Source: Ceriagrion tenellum (Eukaryota; Arthropoda; Insecta; Odonata; Coenagrionidae). From it: a DNA stretch of 64,000 nucleotides. The stretch is from assembly GCA_963169105.1 (NCBI GenBank), contig OY720643.1, forward strand, positions 103,489,697 to 103,553,696, read 5' to 3'. This document shows positions 1-10,972 of the stretch, piece by piece. How positions within the stretch are numbered: the first letter of the stretch is position 1; each line of letters starts with the position of its first letter. Below the pieces are notes generated by a model, which was not told the DNA's origin, searched no databases, and saw only the letters and a list, made by a program, of their open reading frames with translations. The position numbers and the translations under genes were made by a program.

Positions 1-134
1 AATAATTGTTTACCATTAGGATTTTAGCCTGTAAGACTCACCTTAAGTTATCCAAATTTCCTATCCTCTTCCACACTTGCCAAGCATTCTCCCATCTATT
101 ACTCCCTCTTCAAGGTGCCTTCACATTTCTCTCA

Positions 135-560
135 CATCCTCTTTCCATGAGGTTTTTGGAGGTGAATTTTTGAAGTGCATCATGAACATGTTTTGAGTGG
201 AGCTCAGATATTATTATAGTCACTTATTGTGTGCGAAAAAAACGAATTCTTATACGTATCTGTTTGCCACTGTATCCTTCTTATTTTATCACTTCTGTTG
301 GACCTAGAGGTGTAGTGTGACATCAAAATAATATTCTCTGTGTTGCTCTGAAACACACATGTTCTGAATTTCTCAAGCAAACTAAGTCTAGCGTGTAGCC
401 TCCATGTCTCTGCTGTGAAACAGTACATGTTAGCTTGTTGCAGTTTGTAATGAAGCTTTCCTTTATATTTCCTTTATTTTTTTGGTTCAAAATTTCTGTT
501 CAGGGTCCCAAGTGCAAGTGGTGTATTTTTGGTGTGGCCTAACCAAAGAAGACCTTCCTC
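135..560 (-). mobile_element. LINE family A, 3' fragment
   Basis: On the minus strand this reads as the end of a non-LTR retrotransposon RT protein: a LLEKFRTCVFQSNTENI segment, then RSNRSDKIRRI and a final TISDYN-like block. The same order recurs in about ten other places here (for example 47198-47802 and 17803-18380), which defines family A. The copy is 5'-truncated near 560, where a different RT remnant begins. It also lacks the usual terminal stem and GATGTA tail, since recognisable 3' UTR stops near 140. The reading frame is short and the protein is not functional. Confidence 0.85.
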
Positions 561-619
561 TACAACCAAACGGAGGCTTTTTCATCTTCCTCTTCCTCAG
601 CATTTCCTTTTCTCCTATG

Positions 620-1095
620 GAGTTGCTGTTTTTGACAAGTCTCCTAAACCCCTCCACATATGTGTTCTTCTTCTGTAAGACCTTTGCTTCTTCAGTTTAC
701 TTCCATAAAGAACCCCTTCACCTTGTGTTCGGTCTTCTTCCACTCCTCTTGCCTTCTATATCCCTATTCAATGTCCCTTTACTCACATAATCACTCTTAT
801 TATAAGTCCATATGATTTCAACTGCTTTTATTCAGCTTTTGTTGATATTTCAGTGATTCTAGCTCTTTCTCTTAATCTTCAGTTCCTGATGTAATCCCTT
901 CTTGTCTTTATGAGCATCAACTGTTCCATTCTCATGTCTGCCTCTACGATCTTCCTTTCTTGGGACTGTTTCATGAGCCAGGTTTCCTAGAGTGATGGTA
1001 ATGCTGGTCTTATCACGGTTTTGTAGATTTTTTCCCCTGTTTCTTGACATACTTGCTTGCACTTCTGTTGAACTAACCTTCTTAAACATGTTTCC
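620..1095 (-). mobile_element. L1/RTE-type RT C-terminal remnant
   Basis: The minus-strand translation, allowing frame changes, gives the usual post-RT landmarks of many LINE proteins: IYKTVIRPALPSL, then ETWLMKQSQERKI, EADMRM, RRDYIRN, and further on a KRSGRRPNTR segment. These correspond to the family pattern 'RPALLYGSETW...KRRRGRPKTR'. Stops and frameshifts interrupt it throughout. It abuts family A on its 3' side. The exact clade is uncertain. The similarity is read by eye. Confidence 0.7.
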
Positions 1096-1533
1096 AATTT
1101 ATCCAGCCTGCCTTGTGATTTAATCCATGAGGGCTAATCCCACAGTCATGGGTATGAGTCCTATCTAAATGGGTTTCTCGCGGCTAAGTGGTAATGGTCT
1201 GTGAGGCAAGCAGGGGAAGTTCATCAAGTCCTAATCACACTGATAGTTTGAACTTGATTTTAAAAAGTGGTACTTATGGGGAAAGTGAAATTCAATTTAT
1301 TTTAATGAGAATGTTGAATTCATTTTTACTTCAGTTTGAACAGCTTGGAAAGATATACATACATACCCATCACGCCGTTCCTTCCGGGTTAGGCACAGTC
1401 AAAATGTTTCACTCATTAGTAAATATTTGTACACCTAACTCTGCTTCAATAATTTCCCCCATACTGACCTATCCTTGCAAACCTCTTTTGCCTCATTTAC
1501 CCCCATACACTCCTTCATACACGCCCTTCTGTT

Positions 1534-2031
1534 TTAAATTTTCCTCCTCCTAAGAATTTCCACAACCACATTCAACCACAACTTTCTCGGCCTACCTCTC
1601 ACACCATTCATTCTACTCTCATATATCTGTTTCGTAATTCGACTCTCATCCATTCTCTCAACATGGCCAAACCAATGAAGCACACTCCTTTCATACACGT
1701 CCATTACTTGAGCATTTAACCCACATTCATTCATGACCCACTCATTCCTGACCCTATCCATCCTAATTTTGCCAAAAATACTCCTCAGATAACTCATACC
1801 CACGGCGTTTAGTCTAATGTTATGTCTATCCTGACATACCCATGTTTCACTACCATAAAGCAAAGTGGGAAGAAGTACACTTTTGTACATGGCAATTTTC
1901 GCTTCCTTAGACAAGCACTCATTCCTTGATATGCTCCACATGCTACCTACCACTTTCCTTCCAACATTCGCACATCTCTTTATCTCCTCATCTATTCTTC
2001 CATCTTTCACATACATCTTACCTAAGTACAC
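1534..2031 (-). pseudogene. LINE ORF C-terminal region
   Basis: A 165-residue frame with FVYLGKMY at its edge, then IKRCANVGRKVVGSMWS, LLPTLLYGSETWV, SYLRSIFGKIRMDRVRNEW, HWFGHVERMDESR, and a basic GVRGRPRKLWL near the end. This is the standard post-RT region of RTE/L1-type LINE proteins. It is out of frame with the YADD-bearing segment (shift between 2190 and 2031). The same C-terminus, including RGRPRKLWLNVV, is repeated at 62140-62297 on the plus strand. Confidence 0.9.
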
Positions 2032-2189
2032 AAAATCATCACCTGTTCAATTTCTTCACCATTCGCCCTCATCACACAGTTATTCTCCCCATTCTCCTTA
2101 TCAAAAACTACTACTTTTGTCTTGCACGCATTTACCTTTAATTCCATTCTCTCCGTTGATTCACAAAACTTATCTTGGAGCTTCTGTAA

Positions 2190-3037
2190 TCACTGATGAC
2201 TGTCTGAGATCAAAACAGCATCATCCGCATACAGAAGAACTCGCACGTTTACATTTCCAATCAAAACACCGTCATTTTCACTACTTGCGTCTCTAACACA
2301 TTTATCCATAAATACATTTAACAGCCATGGAGACTTTACGCATCCTTGCTTTACACCCAGATTTATTACAAACCAATCACTCAGACCCCCGTTAACTCTT
2401 ACACTTGCCTTACTATTGTCATACATCACCATCATAACAATCAATAACTGCCCATTCACTCCATAGCCTCTCAAAACCTTCTACAACTTCTTTCTATTTA
2501 CTCTGTCATATGCCTTCTCTAAATCGACAAACACACAGTACTCTTTCTTTCGGACACTCATACATTTTTCTATCACTTGATGAAGTGCAAAAAGCTGGTC
2601 AGTACATCCTCTCCCAGGCATAAACCCGCACTGCACCCCCCATATTCTGATGGAAGTAATATTCCTCACTCTTTCGATTAATATTTTACTGAACAGTTTT
2701 CTCAGGATACTCAATAAACTAATGGCCCGATAATTTTTAAATTCGGTCTTTCCTCCCTTCCCTTTGTACAACGGAATGATGATAGAATTCTTCCAATCCG
2801 CTGGAACAACAGAAACCTGTAAGCATAAATTATATAGTTCACACAGCCTAAAAATTAGTATTTGCACCCACACTTCAACATTTCACGAGATATCCCATCT
2901 ATGCCTGCAGCCTTCCCATTTTTCAATATTCTCACAGCCGTTGTGACGACCTTCTCACTGATATCCTTTTCCATCCTCACATTCTCACATACCACTTCAC
3001 AAGGCTCATCCTCAACGCCTGCAATATTATTGTACAA
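2190..3037 (-). pseudogene. LINE reverse transcriptase domain, broken
   Basis: Conserved RT blocks appear in order: LKNGKAAGIDGISREML (block 1), ADWKNSIIIPLYKGKG and FKNYRAISLLS (block 2), QCGFMPGRGCTDQLF, VFVDLEKAYDRV (catalytic Asp in 'DLEKAYD'), LGVKQGCVKSPWLLN, and YADDAVLISD (catalytic YADD at about 2231-2220). The catalytic residues survive, but a frameshift separates the first block near 2870 and a TAG stop lies at about 2483-2481 in an otherwise continuous frame. The protein would copy LINE RNA at the nicked target. Confidence 0.92.
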
Positions 3038-3502
3038 TTCTTCAAAATACTCCCTCCAGCAGTCCCTGATATTGATCTTTTCCCACGTGATCTCTCAACT
3101 TTTGTTCTTTACCGCATTCATTCCCCTACCTTCACCAACCTTAGCCCTTTTTACCCACTTACAAAACAGCTTTTTACTACCTTCAAAATCACTCTGAATT
3201 TTGTTAGCTTCATCCGCATGCATTCTTTCTTTGTTCTCTGTCACAATGATTTTGCATTAATTATTTTTCTTTCTGTAAATCTCTCATGCCTTAGTACGCT
3301 CTTCCTCAGATTTGGCCACAATCATATCCTTGAATGCCTCTTTCTTTTCTCTGACTGCAATTTTCACTTCTTCATTCCACCAGGCATCACCTTTCGTTCT
3401 TCCTACCACTCCTTTTCCACATACACCTTCAGCACATTCCACAATCACCCCTTTTAAACACTCCCATGCATCGTTTACGTTCTTGTTTCTGATATGCTCG
3501 TT

Positions 3503-4370
3503 CTATTCTCTCTGCTTCAACGATAGAGCATCCTCAAGCATGCAACCATACCGCATTCTTACCTCGCTGTCTAGCAACCTTTCCACTTTTACTCTCAACT
3601 TCTTACGTGCAACATTCTTCCTTGGCACCCACTTTCTGCCCAGATTCACTTTGGATAGTACCAAATAGAGGTCTGTTCCACATTCAGCACCCCTCAACAC
3701 TCGCGTGTCCCACACTAACTCTCTCAATCTCTCATCATACACAACGAAATCAATCATGCTTTTACAATCACCCCTTTTCCAAGTATACATATGTATTCTG
3801 TTTAAACCATGTATTCGACACAAACAATCCTTTTTCCAAGCACACACTCACCAAGTTTTCACCATTATCATTCACTCGGGGGTCACCAAAAGGCCCAATC
3901 GCTCTCTCAGATGTATTACGCCTCACACCAACCCACCCATTCATGTCACCTAGTAAAATTATTCTCTCACCAGGATCACATTCATTCGAAACCTCTCTCA
4001 GTTTTTCCCAAAACTCATATTTCACACTGTCACTCTCCATCCACTGTTGCATAGCACACCACAATCACAACTCTCCTAATACCTACTTTCATGCGAACCC
4101 AGAGCAATCTAGGGGATACTAACTCGTACTTCCTTACTAGTAACTTAGCTCTCTCATTAAGAATGAGTCCTACACCTTGACTGCCGTGTACATTATCTTC
4201 AACTCCTGACCACAATGCCAGACTACCGCCATCTAATGTAACAGCATCCCTCCCCTTACGCTTAGTTTCACATACACACAAAACATCCATTCGTCTCACT
4301 TTCATTTCGTTCAGCAACTCATGCTCCTTTCCATACACTCCTCTCACTTTCCAAGTACCGAGAGTCGAGT
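3503..4370 (-). pseudogene. LINE endonuclease domain, broken
   Basis: The domain starts with GTWKVRGVYGKEHELLNEM (the usual 'TWNVR' start), then DVLCVCETKRKG (the metal-binding Glu motif), ILLGDMNGWVG (the 'GDFN/GDMN' motif) and a final GTDLYLVL. It would nick target DNA to prime reverse transcription. Three reading frames are needed to cover it (breaks near 4060 and 3800). The last motif is normally S-D-H; here it is T-D-L, so the catalytic His is replaced by Leu, codon CTC where CAC would encode His. No Met is needed at the left edge because the coding similarity continues upstream of the first GTG. Confidence 0.85.
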
Positions 4371-4749
4371 TCGTTTCCAGTCCGTATCTTGATGGGCCAA
4401 CCTTATTCAGCTTCCGCCACCCATCGTGGCAACAGCTGTCCGAGGCAACATTTTTACGTTTAGCAGCGAGTTATAATAGAGTATGCAAGGTTACCAGCCT
4501 TCGCAGTACCTGCACCACGTGCAGCTTTCCTTGCTAACGGTTACAGCGCTCTACCGGTCAGTTTTGGCACATTTTCGCCAGTATGCCACAAGAGAAACCG
4601 AAGCATAGTAATACCCTAGGCCTGCTTTCCCTATTCTGCTCAAGCTAGGATCCCTTCTGAAAGGACTACCTTGGGAGCCAGCATACTGTTGCCCGCGACC
4701 CACCACTAGGAGGTATATGCAGTGTACTGACACACAGGGTCGCACATTA

Positions 4750-5370
4750 TTACATTACTCTAAATATTATTCAAGCGAGAAGGCAATGTCATCTCAGGCC
4801 TGACAGAATTAGCTCTATAGCACCAAGTAGTTGTGAGATAATTTAAGTACAAAGTACCTTTATCTCCACTTAAGATGTTACCTTGAAATAAACAGGAATT
4901 GTTGTCCATTGACAGTAATAACCTGCAGGACACTTTCTCATAAGCAGTGAGTATATAAATCTGATTTTCCTTGTTGAGGATGGATATGCAGTCTTACTTA
5001 GGGGCGAAATTTCACTCACTAACGTTTGATACTGAACTCTTTGAAGGACCCATAATTTGCATTTATTGAAGACATTGGTGAAGAACGTGGATTAAACAAT
5101 AAGTTTAACGGACATTCTTGGGCATAGAGGTCAGAGTTGTTTGTCAATCATTGAATGTATTTGACTTGATCTAGCGAACGCAACTATTCTCTAATGTAGC
5201 GTGATGGGCAATTTTGATTTGAACGCCCGCCGATAGGGCCCAGCGGTAAGCTTCGCAGCGGTCGTAGTAGTACCACTAGCACTCGCAAGGTGACAGACCA
5301 ACGCAATCAAATAACCCCGGGACTCATGAATCGGCATCGGTGAAACAGTCCAAAAACTCAGTCCAAAAAC
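4750..5370. other. Unassigned sequence
   Basis: No coding similarity, long inverted repeat or LINE tail was seen. The stretch 5225-5345 is richer in CpG and has a faint tRNA-like look, but I could not find a paired A box and B box, so no SINE is called. Confidence 0.4.
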
Positions 5371-5583
5371 AAAACCTCATTTTGTAGATAATGTCTCTCT
5401 GGAGTGCATACACGTACCATTTCCCATATTAAAGGGCTGGTATTTTTTGGCAAATATCTCGGAAAGTAATGTGGTAAGGGGTTGAATTTTTTGGTGTCAA
5501 TGAAAGAGTGATATATTTTTCTTTAAATTGAGACCAAACTCATCGATTTCCAGGTAAAATGATATTTCGCTCAAACTACCTTA
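5370..5583 (-). repeat. M2 repeat, partial (one end)
   Basis: The right part ends in ATTTCGCTCAAACTACCTTA, the reverse complement of the M2 start (TAAGGTAGTTTGAGCGAAAT). It also holds the internal M2 blocks 'CATTTCCCAT...AAAGGGCTGGTATTT' and 'AAGGGGTTGAATTTTT...GTGATATATTTTTC'. Full copies are at 10973-11538 and 36711-37268. Only the proximal 200 bp or so is present; the other end is missing. Confidence 0.85.
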
Positions 5584-5584
5584 A

Positions 5585-5848
5585 ATCAGTCGGATTCGCA
5601 AATGTACCGGCATTATTTAGTTGGTCTTACAAACGTAAACGCCGGTTTTCTATCCACCCTTTCTTCCTAACCTATAATCCCTTTGGTGGAAATGTCTTTA
5701 GATGTCGGTCGCCTCCCCAAATATCCAATCCAATTTGGTCATCTCTAGTTAGAGACGTTGGGAATATGGGAATAAAAGTAGGTGGACAGCTTATTTAAGT
5801 CATTCGGATTCGCCAGAGTACCGGCATTATTTAATTGGTCATACAAAG
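5585..5848. repeat. Direct repeat pair, ~50 bp units 212 bp apart
   Basis: The block 'CGGATTCGCAAATGTACCGG...CATTATTTAGTTGGTC' at about 5590-5630 recurs as 'CGGATTCGCCAGAGTACCGG...CATTATTTAATTGGTCATAC' at about 5803-5843. It lies immediately next to the M2 end. It could be a local duplication around the M2 insertion or part of a larger tandem repeat. The DNA between the units has no recognised content. Confidence 0.6.
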
Positions 5849-5849
5849 G

Positions 5850-6535
5850 TTTGTGCGCTTTGGTGGATGCTTGTGAAAATAAGTGCGAGAAATCCGGGGG
5901 AAATATTTTCCACGGGAAAACTAAAGCACTTTACTAATATGTTACATGGTGATATTTTCTTGGGCAAGGAAAGTGAAGCCGACAATAGAAACTGACGGCA
6001 TAAACGGGTGCCAATAGAACAGTTATATTCTTGGGTGATGCGTTGGAGGTAAGCGAGAATGGGAATATGACGTAGGTTCATAATGGCTATAACGCGGGAA
6101 TGGGATTAGAACTGGGGCTATTTTTTCTGCCTTTCCCTCATGCATTTGCGTATGTATTCCAGCAGGACGCCGCTCTAATCGATGCGATTTTCACTACGCA
6201 TCTATTCACATATTAGATCGTGCAATTAACTGACACGTGTAAAGCAGATTAAATGGTGAAGTTGAAATTTAGGACAATACCAAGTCGAAATTTCATTAGA
6301 TCGACAAATATATATATCTCTCTCTCTCTCTGTACTCTTCGCGTACTTAAGATAAAGTTAGGAATTGTTGCTCTACATCATATAAAACGTAAACTTTCAT
6401 GATACCAGTCAGGGTACCTCTTTTATGAGCGAAAATTCAGGACAATCCTACTTTTTCAGGCCGAGTGGTTATCTCAGATGCGACAAAAGTTGGTAAGGAC
6501 TGATTTAAATGTTGGCATATAATATTATTATCCTT
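5850..6535. other. Unassigned sequence with a short CT microsatellite
   Basis: The only structure seen is an AT/CT simple repeat (ATATATATCTCTCTCTCTCT) near 6306-6332. No reading frame resembles a known protein. Confidence 0.4.
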
Positions 6536-6599
6536 TTAGAACTGTACTTTGGCTGTATACTTTGTCAAAATAAAGAGAATTAAATGAAAAATTCTCTGT

Positions 6600-7215
6600 T
6601 TCAGGCCCGGCGCGGCGTCATTAAGGATTTGGGTTCCACCCGCCAATGAAGGCTCTCTGAAGGTTCCCTTGCCGCTGTCGACATCTGGCGGCGCAAAAAC
6701 CAACTCGCTCGGGAGGGCTTCTCTTTCCACCTGGCGTAGGCGTTGTTTGTCGTTTGTCAGGAGGTGGGAAGGGGGGGGAAAGAAGGGGAAGAAAGGAGGG
6801 AGGGTAGGAAAGAGGTTTTCAGTGGGGAAGCCTTCGCCGCAGACACCTGTCCTGCGTACTGTGTACGTGGTGGGCATTGCTTCGAGAAGGGGGGTCGTGC
6901 GAGTAGAGGAAAGAAGAGTCGGGGAAGGAAAAAGATCTCGCAAGACGTCCAAGAAGAAAGCCGGGTCGCCCGGTATCGGCTCCAACTATAATCCGTGTGC
7001 CGTGTTTGTGTGATGTGCTTGGAAGTGGTGTTCACCACCTCTTAAAAAAGTGTGATTTGCTGTCTCGCAACCTATTTTATTTTTGTTTGGTCCATTTTTT
7101 TTGTGGTTGTTCACCTGTGCGAAGCGCAGTCCCGGCCGTGGAATGAAACCGGGTTGGATTACCCTTGTCGGAGAGTAAAGTCAGAAGAAGGACTGCGTCG
7201 CCTTCAAAACACGTG
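6600..7215 (+). other. GC-rich patch ending at a splice-donor-like site
   Basis: GC and CpG content rise sharply here against AT-rich surroundings, and the patch ends near 7211 with ACGTGAGTACTG, a good match to a GTGAGT 5' splice site. Short basic frames exist (6669-7013 on plus), but they look like by-products of GC-rich sequence. A noncoding first exon and promoter of a host gene running rightward is one explanation; it is inference only. No TATA box or start codon could be fixed. Confidence 0.25.
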
Positions 7216-8790
7216 AGTACTGCTGGGCCGTGGTGACGAGTTGTTTATAATCGTATTTTTTTATATCGTCGACTGCGAGTTGTTTATGCATGTATCGGTT
7301 ATACGGCGAGTGTTATCAACTCAAACGCTTTCCGACAAACGGCTCGAAAAATGTAGAGAAAAACTTTCATAGCCTTCTGGACATATCTTGGAATCCGTTG
7401 CGGTGGAAGCCAATTTCTTAAGAAGTTGCTCATTGTCAATACAAGCCTACTTTTTTCGGAATTGAATAGGGAAAACTGGAATAAATCCTCTCCGGTCGTC
7501 ATGGAAACCGGTGAATACTGGGGAGTGAAGTAGATTGTTGTGCTACATGTCTATTCTGTTTTCAGCCAATCGTGTGTCATTCATTCCTTCAGTGAGACTT
7601 TTTGCTCTGACGTTCTCGAGATTTTTTTTGATGGACCCCAACCACGTTTTTCCCTCGGTTACTATTCCCAAGAGTTTTTTCTTTCATTTTTGTTTTCAGG
7701 AGGGCGCTGTGTGTCATTAGATGTTCTCAATAAGTTTCGTCTCATCTACTTCGTGAGAGTTACCATTAAGTTAAATATCTCTCCCCAACCGAAGCATCTC
7801 AGGACTTCGTCAGTGGTTAATGATCATGTCTTGCCTATTCGAGCTTCTTTATTCTTCCATGACCCCTGAGTTCCATTCACTGCCCGTTGGGTACCTTCTT
7901 CTCCTGACTGGAAACTTGAAAATGTATTTCCTGCCAGCGAAGTCGATCTCACCTTCGGAAGACTTGCGATACGACCGTTATAGCCTGGGGTGTTCTCTTG
8001 CGTTTTCAAATGAGGGAAACATTATACACCCGTTATTAAAACACCAGCGTCGGGTCGCTTGGCAGGTTAGAATGGTGGTGAAGATACCTGCTTTGGGTGA
8101 AAGAAGGAAAAGGTTTACCGGCGGTATAATTGGCGAGGCCCCCTGTCAGGTGACTTGAATGCGGGAGGAGGGGACAACAATGAACATTCTGGCAACAAGG
8201 AGCCAGGGATCTGCGGCTTGTGTGTGTTCATTCTTGCCCTGTACCCTAAAATGCTGTTGTGGCGTCGTAAAAGTTTTTTTTTTTTACTGCCCCACCATTA
8301 TTTTGACACGATGGCTTGGGTCGGGTCAGGTATTTCATGCCTTCCATCTGTCAGGCTTCGGAAAAAATCTAATTAGTTGGTGGCGCCGTTATTCTTGTGT
8401 CGTTCCTGTGGTTGCTGATATTAACACGAGCATTGTTGTAAACTTCTCCCAGAAGTAATAACGTGTAATGTTGTCGAGGTTCATCCTCTCTCAGCATCCG
8501 GAGGAATGGTTTGCTGAAGCTGTCAATTCCATTCTTAATTCAGACACCCATGTAAAAATATTTGGTCTGAAACTGGTCTGTAATTGCTCTGAAATTGGTG
8601 TGTGGCTGGTCTGCAAGACTAATATCAAGATCTGGAAGTGGTCTGTCACTGAACTGATCTGGCTTGAATTTCAAAGATGTTTCAAATCTGAAGCGCTGAC
8701 ATACCACTTACAGATAGGTTGTTAGCCTTTCTAGAGCAGTTACAGACAAAATATTTTCACCAGGGTTTTCCTTATCTCTTCGCTCAGAGT
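7216..8790. other. Unassigned sequence
   Basis: Several overlapping plus-strand frames of 60-112 codons exist (7535-8725), but none has a recognisable domain and none dominates. There is a T run near 8273-8285. If the GC-rich patch to the left is a first exon, this would be intron; the sequence alone does not show it. Confidence 0.3.
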
Positions 8791-10340
8791 TCATGTCTTC
8801 ATTCGTGTTTTATTTGATAGTGTGACCATGGTAGACTATGATAGGTAGTTCTGCTCCTAATATCCTTAGTGTTGCGTGCCCATTTTCGTCGTAAATACTG
8901 CCCAACTACAAAGTTTAACTGAGAATTTTGACCTAATGTATGTATGATGTGGATAAATACTGGAATTAATAATATAAATCGGTGGATATTCACCATAAAA
9001 AACATTTGGCATGACCAATGTATTGTAATCTCCCATTTGCTTGTCATTTTTAGCCATCACACTAAAATTCCATTTCACCATCATACTACAATTCCTTTTC
9101 AGTTCAAGACCACTTTCAGAGCTTTTATAGACCAGTTTCATAGGAGTTACAGATCAATTTCGTATCAGTTACAAACCAAATATTTTTACCTTGGTAGCCA
9201 TTTAATTCTTCCCTACTTACCTCAATTAGCGTCGCTTATACAAGTCATAATTGTAATTCCACTTTATTGGGACGAGATTGAGGTAACACTAAGCTATCAA
9301 TGTAGGTACACATGAACTTTAAATGAAGTATAAGTACTAAGTTTTGAGGATAAGCTAAACGTATTGGATCTGTGATACGGTTTTACTTAAATAATGTTAA
9401 AAAACTTAAATGTATGACTCAATATCACCAAAAAGTGTAAAAATATAAGTGCATATTTGGGCGAAACATGATAGATTTTTTGGCCTACGTTCCTTTCGGA
9501 AAAAAATTCCACTGCAAGAAAGTACCCTCACATAAAAAGAGGGTGAGGGAAAACCCGCGAATAACAAATGGTAGTTTGGCTAGACACTTTGTTTTATCAA
9601 AAAAAAACACTCACGAAACATGATGCAGTAATGAGATGTAGAGAGGGAAATGAAACGGCTCATTAATAGTATAATATGAAATGGAAATGAATAAAACATA
9701 AAGACATTTATGTAAACGGTGGGATAGTGCACGTTTAGTATGGTGGAAAAGACATACCGTGCTTGGGATAAGTAAGCCGCCTTCTTCTCTTTATGAATAC
9801 CACGCCAGCATTCATATTCTAATGAATTATTTAATTAATTAAAAACTAAACCTATCGTGTGTGCAACTCCTAGGCTCTTCAGTGCAATTATACCATCTTA
9901 AAACTTTAAAAAAATGGGCTTAGCCACCCTCCAAGGATTTGAAGGAAAAAACTTATCGTTTAGGATATTGGAGCGATTTTCGTTCGTGTGCAGATTTGCG
10001 TAAACCTTTCCGTACATGCACTCATTAGTAATGTGTAGAGATAAAAGCGAAAAAAATTTCTTTGTTAACGACTTGGGTTCCTGGCAGTTTAATGATATTT
10101 TAACACGTAGCCTTAGGGCGCTTGGCATGTATTTCGAAGTAAATCGATGACATATGTACAGATTTTCTCCTGAACGCGAAGACAAACTTTTCATGTTATT
10201 AAAATGATTCCTAATATATACCAGGGCATAATGCCGAATGAAATAAACACGTTTACTTATACACAGTGTTCGAACCAATTCCGTGTTCCGCGCCGCAAAA
10301 CCTTCGAACCTGCGTCAATGAAGACGAAAATTTTAGAATG
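8791..10340. other. Unassigned AT-rich sequence
   Basis: No protein similarity, LINE tail or paired inverted ends were recognised. A minus-strand frame at 9898-10278 (126 codons) has no domain I recognise and is probably chance. Confidence 0.35.
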
Positions 10341-10341
10341 T

Positions 10342-10519
10342 TACTCAAACGATATCGTACTGTGTACCAAATTTATTTCAAAACTCTTACAACTCGTGTT
10401 TCGACTGTCTAGCAGTCATCATCAGGTATGACTTACCTGATGATGACTGCTAGATAGTCGAAACACGTGTTGTAAGAGTTTGAAATAAATTTGGTAGACA
10501 GTACAATATCGTTTGAGTA
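10342..10519. repeat. 87-nt-arm hairpin with hammerhead-like cores on both strands
   Basis: Left arm 10342-10428 and right arm 10433-10519 are near-perfect reverse complements around a 5-nt centre. Reading into either arm from the centre gives CCTGATGATGACTG, a short self-paired segment (GACTG with CAGTC on one strand, GACT with AGTC on the other), then GAAACAC and TTGTA. That order (CTGATGA, stem II, GAAAC, short stem III, GTH) is the core layout of type I hammerhead ribozymes, known from Penelope-like retroelements. I could not find a convincing cis stem I, so activity is unproven. Two other hairpins in the window (20168-20355 and 51047-51252) have the same layout. Confidence 0.75.
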
Positions 10520-10739
10520 TCACTGTTAAATATGCTGTTCTACAATATTTCGCCGGAGAAAGTGAAAAATTTAAGGATATAATTCTTTCATCGTTGATAT
10601 TACGACATGAATGGTTACTTCCTTTGTATAAATTGATTTTGCTTAATGAAGTTTTGTTCAAGAAGTATTTTTTGGACTTACTTGAATGATTATTAAAACG
10701 TGCACTCAACGGCTCATGATTCGCGGTTTCGGTGATATA
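10520..10739. other. Unassigned spacer
   Basis: AT-rich DNA between the hairpin and the SINE tail. No feature was recognised. Confidence 0.35.
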
Positions 10740-10945
10740 AATTTTTCATTTTTATTCTTTTATTCTATCTTCACCTCCCCTAATACGGCACATTTGACCA
10801 ATTATATGCTGGGTGACAGCAACAGAGGAACGCAAACGCCTATACCCTAAGTGGGAATAATTCCACACAGACGGTATTCGAACCCACGACCCTCGGGTTG
10901 GTCGGCGAGGACTTTGCCCCATCGCCACTGAGTGATGGGTGACTT
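10740..10945 (-). mobile_element. tRNA-derived SINE
   Basis: On the minus strand the sequence opens with CAGTGGCGATGGGGCAAAG, which fits a pol III A box (TGGCNNAGTGG), and about 35 nt later has GTGGGTTCGAATACC, a good B box (GGTTCGANTCC). A non-tRNA body follows (10870-10780) and ends in an A-rich tail near 10745 (GAATAAAAGAATAAAAA). This is the classic tRNA-head SINE structure. It is not a functional tRNA: the acceptor and anticodon arms do not pair properly. It sits directly left of an M2 copy. Confidence 0.75.
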
Positions 10946-10972
10946 TTATTTTTTTAAATTTCGTCTCAATTG

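Larger units (their letters stand above)
1345..4745 (-). mobile_element. Near-full-length but broken APE-type LINE
   Basis: This is the most complete retrotransposon in the window. On the minus strand the order is an apparent 5' leader (about 4745-4390), an apurinic-type endonuclease (about 4370-3500), a linker, RT (about 3037-2190), a C-terminal region (2031-1534) and a 3' UTR ending near 1350 in ATGT-like repeats. The ORF style is like LINE proteins often annotated as 'craniofacial development protein 2-like'. Frame changes occur near 4060, 3800, 2870 and 2190-2030, and there is an in-frame TAG at about 2483. It is therefore a dead copy. A second copy of its 3' end lies at 62098-62447 on the plus strand. 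Confidence 0.9.

Noticed and set aside
1865..2296. Plus-strand frames across the 1.3-4.7 kb LINE
   Set aside because: Shadows of the minus-strand LINE protein; the Ser/His/Pro-rich translations are antisense by-products.
5225..5345. tRNA-like SINE head
   Set aside because: A faint A-box-like CCCAGCGGTAAGC without a B box at the right distance.
6669..7013. 114-codon basic frame as a protein gene
   Set aside because: Overlaps equally long frames in other phases and on minus; the residues follow from G/A-rich sequence.
10342..10519. Rho-independent terminator or CRISPR-like palindrome
   Set aside because: The arms are far too long, there is no U-run context, and the host is eukaryotic; the ribozyme-like reading explains the conserved core better.
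10870..10940. Functional tRNA gene
   Set aside because: A and B boxes are present, but the cloverleaf arms do not pair and a SINE body with A-rich tail follows.
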